A stretch of DNA of 64,000 bases from Cyanoderma ruficeps (Eukaryota; Chordata; Aves; Passeriformes; Timaliidae): NCBI GenBank assembly GCA_008694505.1, contig VZDJ01004378.1, positions 15,803,645-15,867,644 of the forward strand, written 5' to 3'. The first letter of the stretch is position 1; each line of letters starts with the position of its first letter. Of the stretch, positions 46,791 through 59,170 are shown piece after piece. The translations under genes and the position numbers were made by a program. The notes beneath the pieces were generated by a model, which was not told the DNA's origin, did no database searches, and was given only the letters and a program-made list of their open reading frames with translations.

Positions 46791-49700
46791 TGCTTTTAAG
46801 TCCCTCTATACAATGTTGTGACATACCTGCAAGGAGATGTTATATGGCCAGTTCAAACTTCAAACAACCATAAGTACACATCTAAAACATGGAAATAAAA
46901 GGCAAAAATACAGAGTCATATTGTCACCATGCTTTCTTATCATTTTGTATTTGCTTATGGTTTGTCCAGCCTGTGGTATAGCACTTAAAAAGTGAGGGGA
47001 CAACATCAATGGTCACCGCAGATACTGGAGGAGGTGCAAAATTTGCAGCCTCACCTGAAGCAGGGCTGAGCCAGGTGAGCCACAGCAGTTGAGCATTCCG
47101 TGGGCAGAATCAGCGGCGTACACAGCGACAGCAGCGCAGCTACAGTAAATTCTGGGGGAAAATGCTCGAAAGACCTACGCAGAGCATTTTAAATTCCTGG
47201 TGGAAAACAACTATCTTGGATGAGACTTGCTGCTTAGTGAGTGTACTTATGTCACAGACAGCAAGGACACATTTCAAGTAAGTCATCAGCTTCTTGGAAA
47301 AGTTCATCAGCACTGCTCTTTTTGGGGCAGATGTCAGCATCAGGGCATGGGAGACTATGGCCCAAACCTGATTAGATTCCCTCACCTATAGATTATATTA
47401 CAATTAAACTTATCAAAACAAGCCACTTCCTGAAATTGAGGAGTTAATTAAAGCCAATGTTCAATTTCAACCTACAGTGCCATCAGGCTCAGTCCTGCAG
47501 CACTGGCTGCTCATGCTGTGTTGAGTTTGAGTAAAAACTTCACAGCTGAGCCTTTGGATGAAGTCTAAACCTCCATCTGTGCAGCCCTGTTAAAAAGACT
47601 GTAAAAGAAGCCTTTTGAATTATCGTCGTCCTGATCTCATAAGAATAAAACAGCATCAGAAAATAGTAAAAATATTATGTACCTTTTTCACAGTTTATCC
47701 TTTGTGTCAGCTTCCCAGATGGTGTGAATCTGTTTAGCTCTGGGAAATTAATGAAATCACTCTGCCTGATGCCACTGAAGAAGTCAGCCAATCAAACTCT
47801 GGCCAAAACACTTTCAAAACCTCCTTGTCTGAAAGGAGGAGAAGGGAAATGCACAGGAGTTTCAGAGATAATGTCTGACAGCACTTCTCTGGAGCTTGGT
47901 GCTGATGCTCTAAAGGCCCATCTGAACACAGAGATTAGAATTCAATGACATCCAGCTAGAAGGCAAAGGTATATTCTCATTACATAAGGATAAAGGAGGA
48001 ATGACTGCAAAAACCACACTTACACTCATTTGAGAGTGATATGAATGTGAAAAGTTTCAGGTCTTCTGAGGCTTTTTTTTCCCTGCATGGGTTACACAAA
48101 ACACATTCATGCAGCCTTAGCTATCTCATGGGTTGTGGTATCTTCAAAACCCCATGAAACATTTGTTCTGCCTTCAAGCATATTTTGGAGTCAGAGCTCA
48201 AACTCGACAGAATGCTCCACACTGAGTGTTACTATGTGGAGACAGTGCTTACTTTCCCACATGGAATTAATTTCAATAGATGCTATCAATTCTGTAAGAA
48301 TCAAAAGCCTCTTCTTCTCTCCAACCTTGAGATGGTGTAGATCAAGAGACTGGATGTCCACAAAAGCAGTAAACCACAGACACAGGGTACCTCTGCTTGA
48401 AAACCTATTTGAAAAATTTCCTCACCCATATGCAGTACCCCATATCCATGCCTGGGGCAAATGTAGGGAAGGCACTGAACCCCCCAGTTAGAGCCCATCC
48501 TCATGTTGCTCCCAAAACTGTGCATGCCACCTCTTCTTTCCAGTCCTGAAGATGATGGTAATCCCAGAGCTGGGATGCTGCCGTGGAGCTGACCAAGCTA
48601 AGCACCCCACCCAAAGGCACACCTGGGAGGTGGTCCTGGCTGTCATGGCAGTCAGAGAATCAGCACAGCCATGTTCCCACCTTCAGCACTTTGCCAAATC
48701 ATAACTTTACACGAGAAAAGGTTCATATGAGAAAGAAAAGAAAAATATGAACAGGAACAGGAAAAGTAATATCTAACAACCAGCTATCACTTTTCAAATA
48801 TTTTTCTTCTATTAATTTTAAGGGCAAAATCATTTGGTGGTAAATGGGGAATAAACTAAAACCATCTGCACCCTGCTAGGCAGCTGTCAGAAAGCCAAGC
48901 AAGCTCTTTGTGTATATAGGCCTGATGTTTAAATCCACTGAAGCTACTCCAGCAGTGTCAAGCACACTGATGAGAGCCCTTTTCCAGAGCTGAAGAGGCT
49001 GATTCTAATGTTATGGTATTGCTAAGATTAGCAAGTTGCATTAGAGACCCCCACTAAAATGATACAGTTTTGCAAGAAATTAATTTTATTTAGTGGTTTC
49101 TCATATGGCACCCATCTATTTTAGAATAAAAAGAAACCATCAAGGCAGAGAAGAGATCTCATGTATTGATGGGATAAGATGCCTAGAACAGTATGTAATT
49201 TAAACACCAGAGGTCTGGAGTTGAGCAGAAAGGGAGGGGAGCAGCCTATAAGCATAATTTGAGAAGAATGTCTTAATCCTAGAAGTAGTTAACAGATAAC
49301 CTGGTGGCTGACTTTGGCAGTTTGATCTGGGCAGCAAACACCAGCAGTCCCGGAGGAGGAAAAAGCTTTTTTAAAAAAGGAATAAACTTAAGAATATATC
49401 CCATCAGCTAGATTTTTGAGATAAGATTAATGAGAAATAGGTTCATTTGTACTTCCTGAGTTTAAAAGTGCAGATCTCCATGGATCATAATGTCCTGCCT
49501 AGCTGCTAATGTTTGTGTGTTTAAAAAACCACTACTTCTCTTTGGGAAAGTGAGTGACACGTTGGGATAATGCAACAGTATTTTTTCAGGGAAAATCTAA
49601 AATGTATTTCTTCATTTTATAGAATTGGAGTTAACTAAAGAGGAGGCAGGAGGATCAGCATTTTTGCTGCAAGATACTGAAAATAATTCATCTGGAGATT

Positions 49701-52700
49701 TTGTAACTTTACTGACACAATCAGTAATTCAACTGATATAATTATATATTTATATATTCTACTTATGATTATACTATATATTTAATAAATATGGATTTAT
49801 TATCCATGAGTTTAAAATTTTTGTTCTACTAATCCATCTTTGCAGAGGATAAGAAAGGATGGATTTTCTTTAATCCATTTTAGATCTCCAGACACTTTCT
49901 TTCTCCTTGCTCATACAATGTAGCAAAGGACACAGAGTTGAGCAGCCTCCCCTGAATCCTCCAGTATTCCTCATAGCCCGGGTCACTTTCCTCACAGAGA
50001 AAACAGCCCAAAGGTAAAGCAGGAGCCCTCCTGCTGAGTTTCACAGGCCCAAGTCTCGCCTGCAATTCTCAGGACAAAGCCTGAGTACATACAGAGATTT
50101 TCACTAAACTCCAGGCATTTTTTTTATTACACCCTGCATGAATTACAGTGTTTTGCCAATTATTGTTGCCTCTCTCCTTCAGCTCTTTTCACCATGCAGC
50201 CCAAAGTGGCAGAATGGAAATATCAGAGTGATGCTGGCTGCCGTGTTTGGTGCTGTCACGCCTGTGTACATACAGTAACTCGTCCAGAGCCACGGATCCA
50301 TATGCAATGCTGGGCTTCACAGAGATGTGTGCTGCAAAGAGCTCACCCTGCATGCACCCAGCTAGTGGTGACAGAGCAAGGAGATGGAGAAGAAAGGAAG
50401 TATGTGAGACAGAGGAAGAAGAAGGCAAATGACACCTGAAATTTTAGGAAGCAAAGGGGACAAATAAAAAGCAGAAAAGGTGTGTGAAGGAAGAAGACGA
50501 GACTGGAGTTGAACAGCCTCTTTAGCTAGGCATAAATCCGTGCTGCTGCTAGGGGAAGGCTCTCCTCTCCCCTCTCTCCACCCTTCAGATCTAAGATGGC
50601 TGGAAATGGCTGAACCAACAGACGCCAAGATGTTGGCCTGTGACATAGTTCAGGGGGAGTCATAGAAAAATTTGTATGGTCAGGCAGGAGTCTGTGTGGT
50701 CAGGCAGGAACCAAAGGGACCAGCAGCAGGAGGAGAGAGCCAGGAGGACAGCACAAGGTCTGTGCCAGGTCTGAGCTCCTGGGAGCAATCCAGGCTGTTT
50801 GGGTAACTGCTCAACGTGACATCCTGAACGCAAGTGCCCACCTTTCTAAAGCTTACCACATGGTCTAGAAGCCTATCTTAGTTGGCATCTACCTTACTGA
50901 CAAAATCAAAGCTTGTGTTTGAACGCAGTGACTGCTGGGTGAAAGCACTTGCCTGGATTTTCCCAGGGAAGATCTTGGCTTCTACAATTACTTCCAATGA
51001 CTATCCCGTTGGATATTCAGGTTGCTTCTACTGGACAACCTCCTTGGCACACAAAACTGAGCATATATCCCAAGTCATCAGCATTGGCACCCTGAAAAAT
51101 TTCACAGCCAGATTTTCAGACCGCCCTGAGCTCGGTGTCATGCAAACCTACTGAGTGCTGTGGAGAAAGGTGCTTTCTCCAGTTCTTGTGAATAAAACTA
51201 CAGCCCTCAGCAGGAGAGGCTAATGTTTTTATTAATTTCCAGACAAAGATCACTGCACTGCAGGGAACTCCAAAAACACAGCTCTTCTCTTTTTCATCCT
51301 GTAGAGCCATTGCAGGGGAAAGAGAAATATTTATTTTAAGAATTATGTCCTTTTTTATTCAGCCTCCTTTTGATGGTGTATTTCCCAGAATAGGTGCTTG
51401 TTTCTGGGCCAAGAGCACCTGCTTAGCATCTACACTGCTGAACCTACATTAGGTATTGCAATCAAATGAAAATCTCACATCAGTTTCTCTAGTCAACAAG
51501 AGCAGCCAAGGCCGCAAGTGGGCGAGTGGGGAAGGCTGAGAGCCGCTTGGATAGCACCTGGTGAGATCTTCCCTGGACATGCTGTGCCCCAGCTTTGAGA
51601 GACCTGGGTCCAACCTTCATTCAAAGGCTTTAGTATAGATAAAACTGAAGAAAAAAACCCACTCTCCTTGCCTGAGTTCTCCTGCAGCCTTCCACATTGG
51701 CCAGTCTCTCTTTCTCCTGCATCTACAGACAGAATTATCCCTCATGAAGTTTAAGTGTTAGAGTACAAACAGCAACAGCACTTCAGATCTGTGCTGTAAT
51801 GCACTTTGATTTTATTATTGGTTTTATTCTATTTGCTTCTAGAAGAAAAAAGAGAAATTTTAAGGAAAAGGATTAAAACAGCATGGGAGAGAGAGAAAAA
51901 ATATAGATACAATGAACTTTTTATTAGCAAATTACAGTAATGGCAATTTAAGTGCTAATTATTGAGAAATAATCTTTTTACTCTTAATTTTGTACCTCTG
52001 AGCACAGCACAAATCAGCACTGAAGAAAACCATTAGTTCCACATCAATCTGTGATTTGCGGAGACATGCAATAAAACTGTATTAATCTTGGATTACAGCT
52101 AATTGCTAAGTCTCACCCTCCTGTTCCATGGTTGGTTCCTACCCTAGAGTTACGGCAGCTGGGGGCTTGTTTGTAGCCACAGGGTTCGTACTTGTCTGAA
52201 CTGGGTTAGTGTTCAGAAAGGCTTGCATAGACTTGCTGAAGCATTCCTAAAAGCTTTATATGGATTGAAGTACATGAAATCACATTCATACTTCAAAAGG
52301 CCACAGTTTATAAAGTGTGGTACGAATGTAACCAAAATCAGAATAGACTTCTCTATGTTAGAAAACATCTTTCTAAACCTTTGGGGAAGTGAATTTTTTT
52401 GTTCTGGTGTTGCCCTGAGTTTTCTGTCTTTTTGTTTTTCTGTAGAACTTTCTCACGCAGCTTCATGAAAACAATGTCTATTCTTAGAATGTTTACATAC
52501 TTCTCCTCTGAGAGAAGAAATGATTATTGGTGACGTCCACCATCCAGGTTGAGAGGTGGCAACCTGTGTAGCCAATCTCTTGACCTCTGTACAAATGTAT
52601 AAAGGAGTTAGATTTGTAAATAAAGTAGAGAAGAGATGTTCCCTCACGATGCTCTGTGCCTTCTTCTTTTTCTGTCCCTAAAGTGGGACACGCCCAGCCT

Positions 52701-55700
52701 CGACAAACAACATTCTGGTACTCAGCAAGTAGACTTCTCTTCCCAAGTGCTCTTAAAACAGTTTTACTACAGATTCACCATATTAATTTAATAAAGCTCT
52801 AAGCCAAAAGTGCTTTTTTGTGAAGGTTTATGAACATTTTTTTTGGAGTAGCCGAAAAAGGTGTCTCAAAGACCAAAGCAAGACACTGAACAGAAAAAGA
52901 ATTTAGTGGGGAAAAAAGAGCAGCATGTTTTAGGTGGGAAACGTTTTGAGGGCATTTTAGAAAAATGCTTTATATAGAGACTTGACTTATATAGAAAATC
53001 AATTACTTTATCCCAATAGACAGTGTGTATAAATATTAAAATTCCAGTTTCATTATAAATGCTGGTCTCGTAGTACTTTAGCCGTCACATCATTAAGCAG
53101 TTTCAAAGCAGGTGTAGGACTTCATGCTAATGGTGAAACCCATCTATCAAGTGCTTTCGGAATCAAGAATAAGTCTGAGTTTTGCCTGTAAATTCACTGG
53201 ACCCAGGATATTCTCCTTCCCTGCAGAGAATAGGGTACATATTACACCTGTTGGTTCTGAGTACTGACTGAATATAGGGTGAGTGAGGGAGCCTTTTCTC
53301 ACGGATGGGAGCAAGACACATTGGAAAGTGCTGTAAGAAAGGGTGCTGGGATGCAGTTTTTTTCCTAGACTCCTTCAGGCTTCTGTGCTGACAACCCCAG
53401 GAGAGGATTGTCTGCTGCCTATCCCCAAAACACAGCCCCTCCACCCTTGCTGCGTTTTGTTGCAACTATCCAGGTGATTGGAGCAGAGATGTGTTAGTGA
53501 GGTCACTGGATTCTTCATGCACATGGAGGGACCAGCTGGTGGGGGATCCACACTGCTGGACCAAAGCATGAGGGCAGCAAGGATGCTCATGACAGTAGCA
53601 AGGTCCAAAGGGGTCAGTGATAGAAGCACAGAGCAGGATTGATGTTTTCTGATTTGCATTTCCCATAAAACATTAGTTCAGGAAACACAGAGTATCTCAC
53701 ATGTGGTGGGTTAGGATAAAGCTGTTGGATGCCTCCCCCAGATGATTGTTGCAGGCGAAGGGGCTGATCTTTGCAATTTGCAGTCACTGCCAGTCTCTCA
53801 CACTGCTCACATGCCCTGTCATAAGCCTTCTGCTGAGGACAAGATGGTGAACTGAGTGATATTTCATCTTTCAGGGCAGGAGAAAAAAATCTTCCCTTTT
53901 CTCCTCACTCACTGCAGTATATCTGTCTTTACCCTGGGCCTGCTCTGGTGTGTCCCTGTGAATCTGCAGCAATGGATCACGCTGGAGGAACTTGAATCCA
54001 CATCAACAGGGACATCAGCAGGATTGCAGTGTGTGGAATCTGTCACTTCAGCACAGCTCAAGTGACAAGTACAAGTCTAAACAGATATGTCTAAACATGA
54101 CCGTGGTACCAAAGTTATGGCACTCACCTGCGTGGGGTAGATTTTCATTTGGGTCCCCTGACAATTTCTGCTTCTTCTCTCTTGACTCACTACTTGGCAT
54201 CTGCTCTGGACACTTATCAAAACCTAATCTCAATATGCCTTAGCATACACACACACCTTCCTGACATCATCTTCTGGGAGGGACCAGGGATGGACACAGA
54301 AATAGTGGTGGTCTGACTCTCTTATGCCATTGGAATGGCACCACTAATGTGATTCATAAAGTGATTTCATATACAACAACTGTTTGATTGCTGAGTATAT
54401 CTAGACTGAACACACATTGAAACAGCTAAATACACACCAAATATGGCAAATAAATGCTTGCTCATAAATACATCAGTTGTGGAAGAGTTTCATAACCGTG
54501 TGCGATCTTAAAGTTTTGAGGAGGGGAAGGTTATGCATGGGATATTTACTCAGTTGTAAAGGAGTTTAATTTCAACTAGTAATCAGAAAAATAAATCATG
54601 TTTCTGGTACTATAAAATTAAAATTTTAAAACAAAAATGGAGAGGAGTATATTATGGGATGGGAAGAGGATGAGAACACTGAGTTAGTACCAGAGCTGGT
54701 TTTAAAACATTTCCAGCTGAAGCAGTCACATACCATTGTCTTAACTGGGCAATATGTGCAGAAAATGGCTCCCACCAAGGACTAAAGGCTGTATATACTC
54801 TGCCACCAAGCATGCTTGAAAGGATGTCAAGGTCTGGATCGTCATAGCTAATAACAATTTATTCCAGCAGGGCTCAGGGATGCACCCAAACATGTATGCC
54901 CTGTCTATCCTGGTCTCCATAAACCACTAAACTCCTGTGTCAGCCCTTTGGACCAGACAGCCCAAGGGTAGATGTTCATCGCCACGAGCCATCAGCATGA
55001 TCATCATGTTGCCCCATAGCTCCAGGCCAGAGTCTTTGTGGTGTTTGCCTATGAGCTGAGCTAGTGGGACTGCTCCATGCAGCCAGTGCTTTTACAGGAG
55101 ACCACTATTTTTTAACATATTGTAACGCTTGTAAAGCACTTTGCAACAATAAATCTTTTCATTGTTTGTGACATTTCCCCCACCTGCTCTCTCAGTGTGA
55201 TAATACACTTTTAAAATAAATACTATCCGTTTATACCTTCATTAAAACGCTATATATGCTCTTCTATGTCCCCAAGGCATTTGCTGAAGTCATGATTGCT
55301 ACCAGCGCGTGACGTAAGAATTCAAGCTCATAAAACCCATTCATAGACACTTTGCAACATATGCCGTTTATTTGGGCTTCTATTAAAGGTATTATGTTGC
55401 CATACTTTGCAATCATAAAACAGCAAAAAATTTCAAGGGATTTCTTGATAGGTGGTTTGTGTTTTAAATGGACTTGGGCTATGTGGGAAATTGCTGCCAA
55501 AAATGTACCTAATTGAGCCATTGCTTTGTCTGTCTTCTTGACGCTTGTTTCAGCTCTGCAGGTACACTGCTCCCCTACAGGGTGGTTTGACTGGGGTGGA
55601 GAAGGAAGCTCTTGGGGAGGACAGTTGTCACTGCAGTCATCAGCAGAATGTTGCCTACACCCAAGTGTTTTCCACCAGACCCAGAGCAGGAAAACAACAA

Positions 55701-58129
55701 GCCATGGGGAATCCTTGACTCACTGAGCTAAGCACAAAAAAGATACTGGACATACTGTTTCATTATTCAGGCAGTTTTAGTTTTTTCATCATTATATTGC
55801 TATCAGAGATAAGTAGAAAACAGGTAGACCCACATGTAAGCACCAAATGATATCCCTGGTAAAAAGCAGAGTGCATGTTTACCATGACTTGGATCCATTT
55901 GCTGTTTTTAGTCTGAGTATTTCTGATTATTATAAACCAGGAGTTTGATCTCACCTTTCTGCTTCCTACCAAAGAGAGTCACAACACTGCAGACATTGAA
56001 CTGAATAACTGAATGCATATGGATAATTCCACTGAATTCAATACAATATGCAATTCTGAAGACTAATGTGTATTTAAAAAGCAAATGGCAGCTTACACTA
56101 GCACACTTATCTTTCAACAAGATTTAATAAATAACATTGCTAACACTGCCACATAAAATCATATAACTTTTCCTCCTTCCCTATTTTGGAATGAAAGTAT
56201 GCACTGTAGAAACCAAACAGAAATATGGTGCATCATTGCCCTTCTTTTGCCAGATTGCAGAAATGTTCATTGTAAGCCAACATTTTCCTCATTTGCCTTT
56301 GCTGCAAAGCGTACCAGATGAATTTTGTGGCACTAAATCATAAGAGAAAATAAACAGCATTGAATTAGAAACCCAGCACTTACTGCTGGCACCAAACCCA
56401 GCATTTCAGCAGACAATTAGTACCTTTGGTGTTTGCAGCTCCAGATATATTCGCATTAGAAACTGGTTCCAAACCAGCATGCTGCTCCAACAAAGGCAAG
56501 TTAGATGCAACGAGGACACAATTTTAGTCCTGTTGTAACTGCTGGCAAACTACCACAGATTTCAATAATCTACTAGATTGGGTCCAAAATGCAGACATTA
56601 GATATACCATGAAAGAATGACTGTCTGGAATTTATTATGCAGCAGTTATGCCACCAAACTGGAAATTTCACATAGGGAGAAAAAAAAATCACATTGTGTA
56701 TTTAGCTTGGATAGGTTGAAAATGATGTAATAGAAGCATTATGATTTATAACAAATTTATGAGCTATGCAGACAAGCTGTTCTCTGGGGATATATGTGGT
56801 AAATGAAGAATACCAGTGGCAAATAGAATTTACATCAAAGCAATCCTGCAAACCTCAAACACTTATTACTCTATTCGTGACCTTTGTTAGTACACAGAAG
56901 TAGAATACAGCTTAGCATAATGTTAAGGTTTACATAAAATGAAACATTTCTGTTTAAACAATTACTAAAAATGAGATAAAAACTTTATGTAAGCTACACA
57001 ACATGTATTTTTGACATTGTGCACCATTGTTTGAAAGCAAGTTGCTTTTAAAAGAAGATAGAAGTTCATTGAATTGCTTCACTTCAATGCAAGGGGTTGG
57101 TTATCTGAGAAAAATATCTGTGGTGCATCTCACAGGGTACTAAGTGAAGTATGCGTAATGTGATTGCAGGCTCAGGCAGGTCTTTATCCCTTTTTCGTGG
57201 ATGTTAGCCCACATAGTAGAGAGTACCATGTCATTCCCAGCTAACAACAAACTCCTGCAGAGATATGGATTTCTCTGTGCTGCCCCTGAAATTAACTTCA
57301 TGCCTCTAAAAGGGGAACAGCAGCAGTCTCAGGATAGTTTCCAGGGAATTTTTTCCTGATATTTTGTAAGCTTTGTATTACCAGACCTGGCCTATGAAGA
57401 AATACTGTGTAGTAGAAAATACAGACAATCTCAGGGGTAACTCCCTACATGGCACTGGCACACAAGGCAGTAAGGATTTTGTACTGGTACTCAGCAATGG
57501 AGGAGTATGAAGGGAGAAAGAGGCCTAGAGGGGTAAGAAGGCCTTGGCAGGGCCATGCAGCAGGTCAGTCTCTCCTTTGGTTTGCACTGCTTTTCTATGA
57601 GACAACCAGCAAAAATATTTATCACCTCACCTCTTTTCAGCAGGGCTAATTTATTAAAGTTTTCTGGGCCTTGCACCAACCCCCAGTGTCCAGAAGACCA
57701 TGGCAGCTGCCAGGCTGGAGCAGTCCTGGCTGTGTTCCTCCAATGGAAGTTCTGACCTGGTGCTGAGCAGTCAAAGGTCTTTCTTTTGCAGGTGATGGAT
57801 ATTGCCCATCATGCTTACATGGGCTGAGCTTTCCTCAGAAAATTCTAGGAATTCTGCTTCCTTTTCCCCTCTGATTAAGTTTTTTAGATTAAGAGGTATG
57901 TCTTGACAGTGATGCATTAGTTTGTCCAGGTATCACTGGAACCAGGATATGTTCTTTTTCTAGGTATGATCAGGAGTTCAAAGTAGAAAATTGGATGCCT
58001 TTGAGAACACTAAAACACTGCAAACCCTGTAGGTGATAAACTATGTCCAAAGGAACATGTTTATAATAAATTCCTCCTTGTAATAAATGCACCCTGGTGC
58101 CAGCAGGTTGAGGCAGTTCCTTCAGCACC
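46791..58129. other. intergenic sequence, about 11 kb, nothing recognised
   Basis: No exon, RNA gene or clear repeat is visible. The longest frame (48087-48491, 134 codons) has no recognisable domain and is of chance length. The segment 55760-57120 is AT-rich and repeat-free. Confidence 0.55.
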
Positions 58130-58631
58130 ATTGAGGCCAGACCTGAAGCACTGGGTCAAGGTCTGAGCTCCCAGTAAAAGACAGACATGGACATACTGAA
58201 GAGAAGTTCAACCAAGGGCCACAAAGATGATGAAGTGATAGGAACTTCTCTTCTCTGTGGAAGGGTTGTGAGCTGGGACTGTTCAGCCTAGGGAAGAGAA
58301 GGCCCCAAGGGGGGATATTATCAGTGTGTAGAAACACCTGAAGGGAGGGTGATAAGGAAGACAGAGCCAAGCTCTTTTCAGTGGTGCCCAGTTATGGGAC
58401 CAAATTGAAACACAGGAGATTCTTGCCAAATATTAGGAAGCACTTTCTCATTTTGAGGTTGGCTGAACACTGGTACAGGTTATTCAGAGAGATTATGGAG
58501 TCTCCCATTCTTGAAGATATTTAAAAGGACACAGTTTTTGGCCACTCCTCTATGTAGCCCTGCTTGGGCAGGGGCTGGGTGGATGTCATTCAGAGTCCTT
58601 TCTAACCCAAATCATTATGTGATAGAGTGAT
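58130..58631 (+). mobile_element. CR1 LINE 3' part (about 500 bp)
   Basis: Old, diverged CR1 copy. It reads GGGCCACAAAGATGATGAAG, GGGACTGTTCAGCCTAGGGA, GCTCTTTTCAGTGGTGCCCA, GAAACACAGGAGATTCTTGC and CTTTCTAACCCAAATCATTA, ending in the usual 3' terminus. It includes the degraded end of ORF2 and the 3' UTR. The minus-strand open frame at 58122-58370 is its shadow. Confidence 0.94.
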
Positions 58632-58940
58632 AAGCCCTGACAGTGCACCTCATTCATTGACCCTGCCAGCATCTTGAGATTCCTAGTCTCTTTGAAAGCT
58701 CTTGGGGACTCACTGAGCTTCTAAAACCTGGAGTCCTTTACATATCTTTACATATCTGTCTTAACTTCTGTTTATCTTTTTATTTGTGCATTGTACCTCT
58801 TTAAGCATAAGAAAAGCACTGTTGTTTTCACTTTTAGTTTACACATTGAGAAGAGTGAATTGGAGTTGTGTCAGGTGATCCCAGACTCCATTACTTTTGA
58901 TAGAAGTGAATATATTTAAAAATATGGTTAGGTATGATAT
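58632..58940. other. short intergenic spacer between two CR1 copies
   Basis: About 300 bp without recognised features. Confidence 0.5.
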
Positions 58941-59170
58941 ATCATAGAATCATAGAATGGTTTGTGTTGGAAGGCACTTTGAAGATAACCGAGTCCCAAC
59001 ACCACTGCCATAGGCAGGGACAAAGTTCACTAAAACCAGGTTGCTCAGAGCCCCATCCAACCTGACTGTAGTGGGTTTTCCCCACTCACTGGTAATTTTT
59101 CCCCCCTCACCAAAAATCAAGCTATTTAAAACCCTCACATTGACCTCGAACACTTCCAGGGATGGGGCAT
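58941..59170 (-). mobile_element. CR1 LINE 3'-end fragment, interrupted by a 73-bp insertion
   Basis: On the + strand it starts ATCATAGAATCATAGAATGG and TTTGTGTTGGAAGGCACTTT, continues to GAGCCCCATCCAACCTGAC, breaks at 59066, and resumes at 59145 with CTCGAACACTTCCAGGGATG. The two halves are contiguous in CR1, so a later insertion split the copy. Confidence 0.9.
59067..59139. mobile_element. 73-bp TG...CA insertion, probable remnant of an ERV LTR
   Basis: The insertion starts TGTAGTGGGTTTTCC and ends AACCCTCACA, and is flanked by CTGAC (59062-59066) and TTGAC (59140-59144), a 5-bp duplication with one mismatch. Removing it and one flank restores the CR1 order. TG/CA ends and a 5-bp duplication are marks of LTR insertion, but 73 bp is much shorter than a normal LTR, so it was internally deleted or is a tiny non-autonomous element. 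Confidence 0.65.

Noticed and set aside
48087..48491. 134-codon open frame downstream of HMGA2
   Set aside because: No homology recognised, no visible splice or promoter context, and a comparable frame exists on the opposite strand.
54840..55080. AACAATTTATTCCAGCAGGG region suspected as an LTR piece
   Set aside because: No TG/CA ends, target duplication or long match to a known LTR could be seen.
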